Shown here piece by piece: positions 31,091-43,761 of a stretch of DNA of 64,000 nt. The notes beneath the pieces are model-generated. The model was not told the DNA's origin. It saw only the letters and a program-made list of their open reading frames with translations, and did not search any database. Within the stretch, counting starts at the first letter, position 1, and the number at the start of each line of letters is the position of its first letter. Position numbers and translations under genes: made by a program. Source of the DNA: Sepiola atlantica (taxonomy: Eukaryota; Mollusca; Cephalopoda; Sepiida; Sepiolidae); the NCBI GenBank assembly GCA_963556195.1, contig OY744517.1:83933214-83997213 (forward strand), in the 5' to 3' direction.

Positions 31091-31479
31091 GGAACACAAC
31101 ACATCTAGAGAAATAAGCCTGAAAAAAATTCCTCTATTCTTTACAGATAATTGAGCTTTCTGTGGCAAACATTGACAAAGGATGCTTCGGCAGAAAGAAC
31201 ATTGCAATTGCAGCTTTGTGGAAAACCATTCTTGACAACGTTTTTTTACCCTCTGCATACATAGAAATATTTTTAGTTAAAGAAAGAAAAAAAAAATTTC
31301 CGAGGCGCCTCGGTCATATCAAAGAACTCATCTTTAAATATGCTATTGACAGCGCCTACGTCATATCAAAGAACCAGTTTTGCTATTCTTCCAAAATGGT
31401 TACCCATCTAGTAATTGCCGGGATATTTCTTGATTAACTTCAATTTACAAAACATTCTTGAGAATCGTAACGAGGTGTA

Positions 31480-31640
31480 CATATACTTATCCAGTCCTGA
31501 AGATGCCTTTAGCAAGTATTTCAGTATAACCTGCTAAACCACATGTGATGACAAAACAAAACAATCGACGACCTGCACATAGTTTTGTTCTCAAGCATGT
31601 GGTGAACCTCTCCAGAGTACAAGCATGTGGTGAAGCACAT
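31480..31640 (+). repeat. Dispersed repeat module 2, copy 1
   Basis: Shares TTTCAGTATAACCTG and ACCACATGTGATGAC with 47745-47860. Modules 1 and 2 occur in the same order in both places, so they belong to one larger element. Confidence 0.75.
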
Positions 31641-31984
31641 TGATGAATGAATGAGATGGATGCATTTGTTTTATGACTGAATGGCAAAAAAGTTGATACG
31701 GTTCTTCCTTTTTACAAAGTGATAAGTAATGTCAGATCATTACCAGAGCAAAACGTTTGTAAGGCGGTTTGTAGACCGTTCCATTGAAATATTTTTTGTA
31801 TATAAGTGTACATCTTACACCATTTCAACGTGTGTGTATGTAAGAAGCACACGCTATTTTGTAGCTGCTTGTCCGTATGTAGCAACAGCAAAATTAGCTT
31901 AGGGAACTAAATAACTGAACGATTAACTATAATTAATCATAAGTTCTAAAATATATATTCTGTTTTAACTTAAGTTATTTTGGA
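31641..31984. other. AT-rich spacer, no feature seen
   Basis: No coding or repeat signal was recognised. Confidence 0.5.
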
Positions 31985-32240
31985 GGAAAAAGATTATTAC
32001 AATATTTGGAGTCTTAAATATTTGTGACGGAAAAAGTATAATCTATTATTAATAGAGATTTGGTATCTGCTTGTCTGAAACCAAGACCTTACTATTACTA
32101 TCTTTATGCACTGCATAAAACCTATTACTAATGGAGATTTGGTATCTGTGTGAAGTCGAAACTATACTATTACTATCTTTTAATGTTCAAATCAGTTTAC
32201 TATACTATTTCAGACTAATGTGCTTTCTTTCAATGCCTAA
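31985..32240 (-). repeat. Inverted array of the 156-bp unit, left side
   Basis: Two partial units (from CAATATTTGGAGTCTTAAAT to TTACTATTACTATC, then AATGGAGATTTGGTATCTG to GTGCTTTCTTTCAAT) are the reverse complement of the array at 33733-34140. Together they form a foldback with a spacer of about 1.5 kb. Confidence 0.85.
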
Positions 32241-32400
32241 TTATAGGGGAGTGGGTAGTGTCGTATCTGTTCTGTTTTGATGAGACCGTTCTCCAAGGCA
32301 TTATTTCCTCTTTTGAGGTGATAGTGTAATAGATGTTCGTTCGTAATATATACTAGACAATATATGCTACCAGAGGGAGCATATTTTTGCCAGTTTAATT
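32240..32400 (+). repeat. U2-like tandem SINE-type repeat, copy 2
   Basis: Contains GTCGTATCTGTTCTG, GATGAGACCGTTCTCC and the shared end CCAGAGGGAGCATATTTTTG. Confidence 0.6.
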
Positions 32401-32696
32401 AATGACAGTAGTTCTTAAAAGAAGGAATCTCATTGGATGTATAATATGAACAATAGATTCAAATATTCTGGGTTGCTGAGAGCCTGTTTTCCACAAGAAA
32501 TGATCACAACCATTTTCGGTCAGAAAAGAATTATTGGTTTTCTATAATGTGAATAAGGTGTTAAGACAGAGCAGATATATTTCGTAGATTATTATTTTTG
32601 ATTTGACTTGGTGCCCACCAACTGAAAGTACTCTTGCCCTTGCTTTCTTGCAGACAGTGTATAAAGATTATCTGATTAGGCATTGGAGAGAACTGG

Positions 32697-32879
32697 TTAG
32701 ACGATATTTCTTCTGCTCTAAATTGCTATATTTTCAACTTTGCCCATATTAAACCAGAATTGGATACTGATTGGAAAACCACTATTATTGAATTGTATTC
32801 GAAGAAAAAATGTTACCCATCGAACCTCCTATACCGTTTAAGAGTACAAGATCTTTGGATAAAAAACAGGTGGATATAA
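32697..32879 (+). pseudogene. Unidentified decayed coding segment
   Basis: About 60 stop-free codons ending at a TAA: LDDISSALNCYIFNFAHIKP, ELDTDWKTTIIELYSKKKC, YPSNLLYRLRVQDLWIKNRW. Its composition is protein-like and unlike the surrounding AT noise. It may be part of a retroelement; the family was not recognised. Upstream and downstream frames are broken. Confidence 0.4.
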
Positions 32880-32894
32880 ATTCACTTACCAACA

Positions 32895-33524
32895 ATGAAA
32901 GATGAGGATAACATTCATCTCCCTTCTCAAATCAAATCTCTACAAATATGTAGTCGAGTAACATTAATTCTGATATATGATATCACCACAATGGTATTAC
33001 GACAGGTAAAGAAAAAAATAGTTTTGAAAAAGGTGAATGTTTTAGAAAGGAGAATAGAGGGAGATAAGATAACCTCTTCTTGGCCTCGTCTATACATCAT
33101 ATTATATTGCTTTCTTATATCTTCATCCCTGTACGTTTCTAAATCCAATACTTTACTTCCGGTTGCTCACAGGAAGTAATTTCCCTCCAATTTCTGACTG
33201 TATTTATCTCTTTTACAAGAAACAAATATATTGATAAATAGATGGATATTGGCTTCCAAGCATTAACTACCCCAATATCTGTCCACTGTGAACCATTTTT
33301 CATTATTTATTCAGTCTGTCAATATTCGCTTTCTTGCCAAAGTTCAGGTCATGTCCCAACATTTTCTCTTCATAAACCATACCTTTTCAGCAATAAACTA
33401 TTTTAGTCATTCATCTAAGGAATTATTAAGGGGAGATAAGAATGAGAGGCCGAGAGAGAGGACTGCATTTCCCTTACATTATTAACACATTTCCCCATGT
33501 TTGTTGTTGATATTTTCTTAGTGG
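32895..33524. other. AT-rich region, no supported gene
   Basis: Short frames on both strands (94 codons plus, 73 minus) overlap one another and look like chance. Confidence 0.5.
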
Positions 33525-33700
33525 ACACATAGTGAAGTGGATAAAGGCGTTAGTTAAGAGATATTATAAAGTGAATTCTATATGGAGGTTATGAGTTCAA
33601 TCCTTGGTGAAAGAACTTAAAATAAAATGAACTGATACTAAATATTTAAAAGACATGGAACAACCGACACCAGTGGATTAAATAAAGGGTTCGTTTTGAC
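33525..33700 (+). mobile_element. tRNA-like SINE
   Basis: AGTGAAGTGGATAAAGGCG serves as an A box region and GAGTTCAATCC (about 33594-33604) as a B box, at tRNA-like spacing. A tail follows (TTAAAATAAAATGAAC). Confidence 0.65.
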
Positions 33701-33732
33701 ATTCACAGAAAATTACTAACTATGATAGTAAT

Positions 33733-34140
33733 AGTAATAGTAAGGTCTTGGTTTCAGACAAGCAGATACCAAATCTCCATTATTAATAGATTATACTTTT
33801 TCCTTCACAAATATTTAAGACCCCAAATATTGAAAGAAAGCACATTAGTCTGAAATAGTATAGTAAACTGATTTGAACATTAAAAGATAGTAATAGTAAG
33901 GTCTTGGTTTCAGACAAGCAGATACCAAATCTCCATTATTAATAGATTATACTTTTTCCTTCACAAATATTTAAGACTCCAAATATTGAAAGAAAGCACA
34001 TTAGTCTGAAATAGTATAGTAAACTGATTTGAACATTAAAAGATAGTAATAGTAAGGTTTTGGTTTCAGACAAGCAGATACCAAATCTCCATTATTAATA
34101 GATTATACTTTTTCCTTCACAAATATTTCAGACTGAAGAA
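33733..34140 (+). repeat. 156-bp tandem repeat, 2.6 copies
   Basis: Units start at 33733, 33889 and 34045 (AGTAATAGTAAGG). The third is cut after CAAATATTTCAGAC. Copies are about 98% identical. The inverse array lies at 31985-32240. Confidence 0.95.
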
Positions 34141-34975
34141 GATCGGAAAGAATAATGATTCAAACATCCAAGATTATTGATTGATTTGTTTTATAACATA
34201 TTAACCATTTTCTGTTATTTATTGCTGGAAAAGGTACAGTAAGTACATTTTTGGTGGATATCATATATAATGTTTTTGTTGAGACATAGTTGATATATAA
34301 ATTGTACAATGTTTGTATATTTGAAGTCCATCAGGATGATTTTCTATGTTTCTTTGTTTAATTTAAATGTTTTAATTAATATATATCTTTATAAAGTTAA
34401 CTATGTTTATATATTTCTATGTATAGTATTCAGTCCTAAACTAATTAACCAATCATAATTTTGTAAACACAGCTGCTAGGCGTAAGGGATTATAATGTGG
34501 CCTATATTTAGTTTAATTTAGTTTTATGCAAAAGGGTAAAAAAGGGATGTAAGTCATTCGTGAAATTTCAGATGCCTCATATTTTTTTGAAATTTTAACA
34601 ATAGGTATGAGGCATTAATTAATAAATATTCCCCAAATTGCAGTTCCTTTGGATTATTTTAAATTGGTTTTAGGGAGCATTGTATGGGCACAACCTCCAG
34701 TTTGAAAATTCAAATATATCAAATTCGCATTGAATTTGATCCATAGTCATGCGACACCAATTAAGCAAGATTCCATGAATTTCAATTTGTTCTTAAGACC
34801 CCTTAAGCTCAAGCCTTAAATTTTAAACATTTTTTAATACAAAAATCATGTAATAGATTTTGATCAAAATTAGAATAAGGATTCTAAACATAAGGTTTAG
34901 TATTATTATTTTTACAAGCGGCACAAAAATGTTTTGTTTGGGGAATCAATTTTACCTGTCCTGGGACGAGTATTC
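34141..34975. other. AT-rich region, no gene recognised
   Basis: No coding, repeat or structural signal was recognised apart from short A/T runs. Confidence 0.55.
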
Positions 34976-34983
34976 CTTTATTA

Positions 34984-35092
34984 TATATGGTATAATCACA
35001 TTGACACACTGGATCACCGAAGTTAAGCGTCATTGAGCCTAGCCAGTACTAAAATGGGTGACCATTTGGGAATACCAGGTGCTGCATGTGCT
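34984..35092 (+). pseudogene. 5S rRNA-like sequence (pseudogene or SINE head)
   Basis: CCGAAGTTAAGCGTCATTG, AGCCTAGCCAGTACT, AAATGGGTGACCATTTGGGA and ATACCAGGTGCTGC follow the 3' two thirds of eukaryotic 5S rRNA in order, including the internal promoter region. The 5' part (GGTATAATCACATTGACACA) is more diverged. Not a working 5S gene. The sequence after it is unrelated to 5S, so this may be the head of a 5S-derived SINE. Confidence 0.75.
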
Positions 35093-35374
35093 CTCCGCTT
35101 ATCTCAGTATTGTTTCCAGTCGTCTTGCACTTCCCCTTACCACTGGAATCAAGCAATGCAGAATCAGGAGAGGTATGCTAGAGATTGCGCAACCCTTGCT
35201 TAAGAATTACACGCACAGGCATCATCACAGGGGTTATCTATTGTCTCTCAAAACTGAACTGAGCCTTCTTCGTATATATTTCATGATACAGATTTACTAC
35301 TTTCAGAAAGGTGAAAATGTTATTTATATTGATATTCTCGAAAGGCTCCCTTATACTATTTTCTTTGTAGAAAA

Positions 35375-36215
35375 GTTGTCAGGTTAGAGTAAAGTCGGCG
35401 TATTCAATTAAAATCTGAATTCGATGCACAATCTTAATGACCGGTTATTTAAGGGTTTTTAAGGCCTCAACTCTCACTTTATCAGGGTGCATTTTTATGG
35501 AATATAATTTATTGTTTTGCAGAGAGTTCCAAATCTTTTCCCACTTTTTTGGTCTGTATATAATACCTTCTATGTGATCTGGTTCAGGTGTAGTGTTTTA
35601 TCTGTTCTGTCCTCGCCATGGATACCAATGTGAGATGGTATCTAACAGAAGGTGATAATTTTGAATTTTGATAGTTTGTTGATTCTGTTAAGCTGGTCAT
35701 TTTTGTGATTTTTAATGTTTTAAATACTGATAAGGAACCCGAGTATATATGATATACTCTTTATGATTGTTTTCTGTTAGGAGGTCAAGTTTAAAGTCGA
35801 GAGTTGATTTGACTTTCTATACATGACAACTTGTCACCATCTGTTGATCTATCTGTGTATATGCTGTTCATATTTAGTGTATTTTTTTATGATTTGGAGC
35901 TCTTCAAAAACAATGACTCGCTTTGCTCTGGTCTTACAATATTTATCAAGGTCCAGTATAATATTTGTCTGTTTTAGTAACCATGGCACTCTTTCTGAGA
36001 TTTTTGCACTTGTTCCATGTCAATGTAGGTTTCTGTAGTGTACAAGCGATTACCGCCCTTGTACTGGGCAAGTCGGAGTTATTCCCCCTACATTGAGTCT
36101 GTATATATAGTCTGTTTCAGTTTCATGAATATCGTTTCTTATTTCAGGATATAAGAGCAACTCTACAGTGTCTTTAATAAGTTCTTCCACGCAGATGGCC
36201 TTTTATTTTTAAACG
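35375..36215 (-). pseudogene. Unidentified decayed protein-coding region
   Basis: From 36200 down to about 35840 the minus strand keeps one frame with only two internal stops: EELIKDTVELLLYPEIRND, ETETDYIYRLNVGGITPTCP, SLVHYRNLH, HGTSAKISERVPWLLKQTN and ILDLDKYCKTRAKRVIVFEE. Further on, 35600-35455 reads PDHIEGIIYRPKKWEKIWNS and PDKVRVEALKTLK. This is clearly former coding sequence. I do not recognise the family; a transposon or a host pseudogene is equally possible. Confidence 0.5.
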
Positions 36216-36748
36216 AAAAGTGCTTTATATTGCGGGTTCAAAGACATAATTTTAGTTAGGATTTAATAGCCACAAGGTCAGTTTGGTATAATAGTGTAGA
36301 ACCAATTTTTCTTTGCATGATGTTAAGGGGGTTCATGGGTTTCTCGTAAATGGGTTTTGCTGTTAGGAAGGTTTTAAATGCCCCAAGTACGATTCTCAAT
36401 GCCTAAAGATGGATACTTTTCAGAGACATTATGTGTGACTTTCAGACTGCCTCATGATAGAAACTGTAATGTAATTTGGATGATTACTTCTGACTTGAGC
36501 AGCGAAAATGCGAAGAGACTCGATTCTTGCATACAATATCATCACCAGGAATTTAAATCTACCTTTCGAAGAGTTTTTCAAATAGTCTCCATTGGACCCA
36601 GATGTACCATAGGCGCTTTTGTCTTAATAAAAGAAAGGCAGCATTTTGTGTTCGTGTTTCTGCTTCGTAAAACAGCCTACCAGAGGAGGTATTGACGATG
36701 CCTACCATATCCACGTTTAAAGTCACTTGGACAAACAGTCATATGGTA

Positions 36749-37268
36749 TATAGCACATCACTCAATTAGGTTTGGGCCTAACTTCAAAGCAAATAAACAA
36801 CCATTAGGCAAAATTCGACTTTATTCATCAACATAGTCTCCTTCTCGGGCGATTTGAACATTTCTCTAACAATTCTATGCTTTTTTGTAGAACGATTTGT
36901 CTTTGGCCTGAGGATTCAGCATCATTTGTGTCTGTACAACTGAGTTCAAAGTCAACTTACCACCTCTTAAGTATTGTTACTGACAGAGCATAGTCTGAAT
37001 AACACTTATTAAGCAGTTGCTTTGATTGAACAGTATTTTGTCCAATCAGAAAGCAATGCTTTAGCAACACACACAATTCAAATTTTTCCATTGTTTTGAA
37101 AATTTGCAACAGTAGCTTCACTTAAATAACTGTAATTTGTAAACTAATAATCTGATTGGGCTCAAATTTTGACACATTCCATTTGAAGTACTTCATAAAA
37201 ACATATTATTTTTTATATTATTGGCACCCCCTATATGTCAGGCCCGATACTTATTGAGTGATGTGTTA
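36749..37268. mobile_element. Mariner-like element remnant with inverted ends
   Basis: CACATCACTCAATTAGGTTT (left) is the imperfect inverse of ATTGAGTGATGTG (right, ending about 37268). Minus-strand frames just inside the left end give FYKKA, SIELLEKC and QIAREGDYVDE with a stop, in shifted frames. This resembles the C-terminus of mariner transposases (..GDYVE). Confidence 0.45.
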
Positions 37269-37499
37269 GATTTACACATCTGTCTTTTTACATGGCTTGT
37301 TGCACTTTGCTATTTTTGCCAATAAATTTGATTGATAATTTAGCTTGTATCAATATATGTTATAATTTGAGTAAGACCGTTCTTTCTGCTTCCCAACAAG
37401 TACGAGCCACTTCTCTCCACAACTGATGTTTCTTATTGCACTTGGTTCTCAGTATTTTGATATGTAGTATAAATGTCACTTTGGAATACAAATTGATGG

Positions 37500-38420
37500 C
37501 TAGAACATTTGTTGTTGCACCACAGGTATTTTAGTGCCGTCTATTATTAGAGTCGGTCATTGCGTACTTTACGTAAGTGACATAAGTGGTCGCACTTTGT
37601 TTTAGTTTTTGAGAAAGTTAATCCGTTTTTCTGTAATCCACTTATTTACTTGAAGACATTGCTGCAACTGTCAATCAGCAGTGTGCATGGTTTTTGGATC
37701 TACTGTAGACGAGGAAATCATATACATGAAGTGTGTTATCGATTTCAGGACTTACATGTTTTATAATATAACTTATCTTGAACGTGAATAAGGTTAGCAA
37801 TAAAATACTCCCCTGTGATACACGCATTTCTTGTATTTTCGGGCCAGATTGTATGTTCCAAATTATGGTTTTAACACTACTATTGTTTAAATAAAACTTT
37901 AAAAAAATGGTATTCTGCCTTCTAATTGTAATAAAAACTGGAAGCCGAACTTAACTTAAGGATAAGTGTTATTTAACTATTCGTTGCTTACTGAGACAAA
38001 TAGTATTCAATATTGACTCTTAATATACAGACGAATGTAGAACATTCCATCATTAATCAAAAGGGTGAGACGGGCATCAATTACCTTTGATACTACACTG
38101 ATCAAAATTCTTTCACATGTCTGATTCCTGATTTCCAGGATTTGTCATAGGCTTTTTCTAAAAAAACAAAAAATGTTACAAGATTCTCATTCTTGATAAA
38201 AGCTTCTCTTATATGGGTTTATAATCTAATTAAGTGGTCTGTTGTACTCCTTCTTTTCCTGGATCAAATTTGGAGGTTTGTTATGTTTTCGGTCTCTAAG
38301 TACCATATTAGTATCATACTGACCATTCTCTTAAACGTTTTGCAGATCGAACTGGTAAAAAACTATTGGTCTATAGTTTGCTGAATCGTTGAAATTTTGT
38401 TTTTAGTATATAAATTAGTG
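37500..38420 (-). pseudogene. Jockey/I-like LINE reverse transcriptase fragment
   Basis: Minus strand in order: RKRRSTTDHLIRL, IREAFIKNENLV and FLEKAYDKSWKSGIRH (motif A region), then IIWNIQSGPKIQEMRVSQGS with ILLLTLF (motif B), then LHVYDFLVYSRSKNHAH (motif C, with YVDD changed to VYD). Several frameshifts and stops. The upstream endonuclease and most downstream parts are missing or not recognised. Confidence 0.75.
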
Positions 38421-39299
38421 TTGTTTGTTTCCACTGGTGAGAGATGTTATCAATGGTCCATATATCATTGAACATCAAGATAGAAGGATTTGGGAACTTT
38501 TATGCAAGTCAATGTAGCACGATGAGACGGAAAACGTAGCATGAATTACTGAGGAAGACTCGAAACCATCGAAAAATAAAAAGTCAAAAGAATTATTAAT
38601 ACATAGTAAGATTAGAAATTTTGTAAATGCAATTGTGTGTTAGGATTTGGGTTATGACATAAGTCAACGGAAAATGGGCAATTAAAACAAATTAGGTTTT
38701 CAAAGTAGGTCAAATAAGTTTATTAGAAATTTGTTAAATAAATAATACATGCAAAAATATCCGAAATTTGCATTAACGCAAAGAACGTGTAGGATCTAAA
38801 TCAATGATGCAAACAATAGAGTGAAATACACAGAGATGAGACGAAAAGTGAATGGAACAACCGAGTGAGTGAGAAGAAAATTGTATGATTTTATGTTAAG
38901 CTAGGTATACAGACAGAAGTTCGCTCACAACCGACATATATACACAAACAGTTGAGTGACAATCGAATCCAACATTTGCATGTTCATATAAATAAAACAA
39001 AAAAAACCCTTTTTTACAACCTAAAACTAATTGATGTTTTCTTACTTATGATGTCTTGCATATACTAACAACAAATAACACAGCAAGCATAGCATGTGAA
39101 ACAGTTGTAAACATGCACTAAGTGCTATGTCTAGTGGGTTGCATGCTTGCGGTGCATGCAAATAACAGACTTGCTGCAATGACGAATGTGAGTTGTCTTC
39201 TCTCAGATTGGATGAAGAAGAAGATATAAATGAATTGCATATTGCTCATGAAAGAGTGGCAAAATAGAAATTAGCTTAAAATTTGCTAGTTTCTTGGCA
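38421..39299. other. AT-rich region before the 33-bp array
   Basis: At 39186-39266 a pyrimidine-rich TTGTCTTCTCTCAG precedes a short frame (LDEEEDINELHIAHERVAK, stop). This is a possible acceptor and terminal exon but is very weak. Nothing else is seen. Confidence 0.4.
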
Positions 39300-40860
39300 G
39301 ATAATAATAGTAATAATGAAAGTAATAGTGATGATAAAGATAGTAATAATGAAAGTAATAGTGCTGATAAAGATAGTAATAATGAAAGTAATAGTGCTGA
39401 TAAAGATAGTAATAATAAAAGTAATAGTGATGATAAAGATAGTAATAATGAAAGTAATAGTGATGATAAAAATAGTAATAATGAAAGCAATAGTGATGAT
39501 AAAAATAGTAATAATGAAAGTAATAGTGATGATGAAAATAGTAATAATGAACGTAATAGTGTTGATAAAAATAGTAATAATGAAAGTAATAGTGATGATA
39601 AAAATAGTAATAATGAAAGTAATAGTGATGATAAAGATAGTAATAATGAAAGTAATAGTGATGATAAAAATAGTAATAATGAAAGCAATAGTGATGATAA
39701 AGATAGTAATAATGAAAGTAATAGTGATGATAAAAATAGTAATAATGAAAGCAATAGTGATGATAAAAATAGTAATAATGAAAGTAATAGTGATGATAAA
39801 AATAGTAATAATGAACGTAATAGTGTTGATAAAAATAGTAATAATGAACGTAATAGTGTTGATAAAAATAGTAATAATGAAAGTAATAGTGATGATAAAG
39901 ATAGTAATAATGAAAGTAATAGTGATGATAAAGTTAGTAATAATTAAAGTAATAGTGAGGATAAAGATAGTAATAATGAAAGTAATAGTGATGAAAAAAA
40001 TAGTAATAATTAAAGTAATAGTGATGATAAAGATAGTAATAATCAAAGTAATAGTGCTGATAAAAATAGTAATAATTAAAGTAATAGTGATGATAAAAAT
40101 AGTAATAATTAAAGTAATAGTAATGATAAAAATAGTAACAATTAAAGTAATGGTGATGATAAAAATAGTAATAATGAAAGTAATAGTGATGATAAAAATA
40201 GTAATAATTAAAGTAATAGTGATGATAAAAATAGTAATAATTAAAGTAATAGTAATGATAAAAATTGTAACAATTAAAGTAATAGTGATGATAAAAATTG
40301 TAATAATGAAAGTAATAGTGATGATAAAAATAGTAATAATTAAAGTAATAGTGATGATAAAGATAGTAATAATCAAGGTAATAGTGATGATAAAAATAGT
40401 AATAATTAAAGTAATAGTAATGATAAAAATAGTAATAATTAAAGTAATAGTGATGATTAAAATAGTAATAATTAAAGTAATAGTGATGATAAAAATAGTA
40501 ATAATTAAAGTAATAGTGATGACAAAGATAGTAATAATTAAAGTAATAGTGATGATAAAAATAGTAATAATTAAAGTAATAGTGATGTTAAGAATAGTAA
40601 TAATTAAAGTAATAGTGATGATAAAAATAGTAGTAATGAAAGTAATAGTGATGATAAAAATAGTAATAATGAAAGTAATAGTGATGATAAAAATAGTAAT
40701 AATGAAAGTAATAGTGAACATAAAAATAGTAATAATTAAAGTAATAGTGATGATAAAAATAGTAATAATTAAAGTAATAGTGATGATAAAAATAGTAATA
40801 ATTAAAGTAATAGTGATGATAAAAATAGTAATAATTTAAGTAGTGATAATGATGGTAATA
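39300..40860 (+). repeat. 33-bp tandem repeat, about 47 copies
   Basis: Unit AGTAATAATGAAAGTAATAG plus TGATGATAAAAAT. Read in one frame the first 20 units give SNNESNSDDKN repeats. In the distal half GAA is mostly TAA, so that frame is closed. The long frames of 481-518 codons in other registers are composition artefacts. Confidence 0.97.
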
Positions 40861-42179
40861 GTAGTAATGAACGTAATAAGGTTGATGGTGGCGGTGATGA
40901 TGATGATGATGATGATGATATTAATATGATATGAGAACCTGTCCCACAGAAAACGGTAGATTTAGAATTAAATTAGAAGGAATGGCCAAAAACCAATTGG
41001 GGTCCCAGCGATGCATGATTTTGAGATAATGGCGGGCAGTTGAAGATTAACTGGTCCTTTCCAGTAGTCAAAAAATGCTGACAGTCCTCATGAGAGTTAA
41101 TAGCACAATAAAACTGAAGTGGATTTACAAAAAAAGAAGCTGTAAGTGAGGAGGAGTAAAAAAAAACTTTTTAAAACGTGTACAGATTTAAAAAAAAAGA
41201 AGAATGTACCCTATGGTAAAAAGGAACACAAATAAAAAAACAACGATATGCAAAGTTTCACGACGGTAAAATAGAACTAGTAAAAAACGAAAAAGGGGTT
41301 TACAGATTAAAAAAAAGAAGAATGTACCTTATTGGTTAAAAAACAAAAAGAAACAACTGTTTTGCATGTGCATGGTTTCGGTGCTGTAAATGAGAACTAC
41401 TAAATATTGAAAACGAAAAGAAAAAAAAATGAACCCTATTTTTAAAAATAAGTTAACCTCGAAAATGCAGTTGATTTACAAGGTTCCAAAAATTGTTTAA
41501 AAATTAAATAAAACATTTTTGTCAAGAAAAATATTGTCAAACATCATTGATAATTAAATTAAAAGTAAAATATAAAAAGTGTTTTTGAATATTTTAAAAT
41601 TCATTTATTTATACTGGTGGGCTTTTGTCTGTATTTAAAAAAAATTATATGGTGGCCTTTTGTCCGGTGGACTTTTGTCCGTCTCCTAGCCAACATTAGC
41701 AAATCTTGAAAGAGGTGACCAAAATGTGTGAAAAAGAAACTTTAGTTATTTTCAAAGGCTTAGTCTTCAGTAAATGAATTTTTGAAGATTTTCACACCTT
41801 TGTGTGAGAATACATTTTGGTGACAGTTCTTTGATTTTGATTTCCCAAGTCTGGTTATAAAACAACCTTTTATTAAAAGGTTGGTTGGGATGGAGATAGA
41901 AGGCAATAAAATCAAAGACTAGTATAAAAATGATTCTTGATTATTAAACATTATTAAAATCATGTTGCAGTTTAGTCATTACATTTCTCATCCACTGAAA
42001 GACAGTGAAAATTTTCGAACATTAAAATGTAAGTGTATTTTTGAAAACTATCTTAAAGAAATGTTTTATGAAAAAAAATTAATTACTAACAATTTTTTAA
42101 TTAATTTTTGTTTAATATTTAAACTTATATTTTAATATATCTTTGTAAAATAAAAAATATACTTTTACTATATAAGAAC

Positions 42180-42180
<1 letters not shown>
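40861..42180. other. AT-rich region with a two-copy repeat
   Basis: Contains a GAT run (40892-40920), a tandem pair at 41184-41295 and 41301-41420 (ACAGATT..AAGAAGAATGTACC blocks), and repeated TTTTGTCCGGTGGACTTTTG at about 41655-41680. No gene is seen. Confidence 0.6.
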
Positions 42181-42531
<351 letters not shown>

Positions 42532-43197
42532 ATTAAAACCCTCAGCTAAATAACCCCTTGAAAAAATAAATGAAATTCTACTTTTTTAGACAATTACGTG
42601 TGAACACCCTGAACACCCCAATTTATTATTTAAGGATTTAAAGTGATGAATCAGTTTCACATATAAATTTAACGTAAAATGAGCTCTTATTTTCGAGGCA
42701 TTCTAGCAGTTAATCAACAATTGTTATATTACCCTGGAGGATAAATTATGTGCATTTACTTTTTTTTAGGGGGGGGGGTCTACTTTTTTAAGCGAGTACA
42801 CATAGTTTTACGACCTTGCCAGTCAGACTTAGGGTTAGTGGTAAAAAAAATTAGTCAACATCCCTAAAAGAGGTGAATGACCCGGAAATGATCATTTTAT
42901 GCTAAATTTATATACGAAACATGTCTCACTTTAAATTCTAAAATAATTATTTGTTTTTTCTTTCCGCTAAGTTATCTCATTTAGGGAGTGAGGATTTAGC
43001 TGAGGTTGTTAATCTAACAATTTGCCATTATTATTATTAGTAGTAGTATTACTATTATATTATCTGTATCTTGTTTTTATTTTCACAGTAAAACAAATCA
43101 ATCTACAACATATATGTTATATTGACAAGAGCAATAACCGACCAAATCTTTATAATTAAGATAAAAATATGAACCTTCTTTGATTGAGGGAAGATAC
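42532..43197. other. AT-rich region, no gene recognised
   Basis: No coding, repeat or structural signal was recognised. Confidence 0.55.
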
Positions 43198-43322
43198 AGA
43201 ATAGTTAACAAAGCATCCCCACTCCGCTCTTGTCATGTTAAGAATGGTTTTCTAAATAGTAACATTATTATTTAGAAATTCATTCTTAACATGGGGAAGG
43301 GGGCTTTGTTAACTATTCTGTT
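43198..43322. repeat. 125-bp hairpin (MITE-like)
   Basis: AGAATAGTTAACAAAGC at the left pairs with GCTTTGTTAACTATTCT at the right. An inner stem CATGTTAAGAATG/CATTCTTAACATG and CTAAATA/TATTTAG closes on a small loop. Confidence 0.85.
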
Positions 43323-43761
43323 CCTAAATCGTCTTCTTATTTTGCATACCAATCGTCGATATTTTCAATTGTTTATGAAAGAATCCAAATTCAAATTTGT
43401 CAACTAACGACGAACTAATGCAAATCGGCTTTGTTTTAAAAGAGAAACAAATCTTTAGTTGTCTCACTATTTTCAATCAATTGCAAGGAAAACATTTGAA
43501 GAAAAAATATTTAGAAAGATCTACTCGTGTAATATACGCCCCCCCCCCCCATAAGTGTATTTTTTATGTTGGCGAAAATATATGCGCACATTACACGGGG
43601 CTTTTATAATAATTCGAAAATAAGAAAAGCAAAAATTAACTATTTAGAAATTCAAAAAGAATCGGAATCGGTAATTGTATCGGAATCGGAAAGTTGGAAC
43701 AGAATCGGTAATTGTATTGGGAAAAATTTTGGAATCATCTAATCACTAGTTTTAATTGCAG

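Noticed and set aside
34984..35092. Functional 5S rRNA gene
   Set aside because: The 5' third is too diverged and no T-run terminator follows directly.
39276..40839. 481- and 518-codon frames on both strands
   Set aside because: They follow the 33-bp tandem repeat in non-coding registers; the peptide is only a repeated ITIIFI or KVIVMIKIVI pattern.
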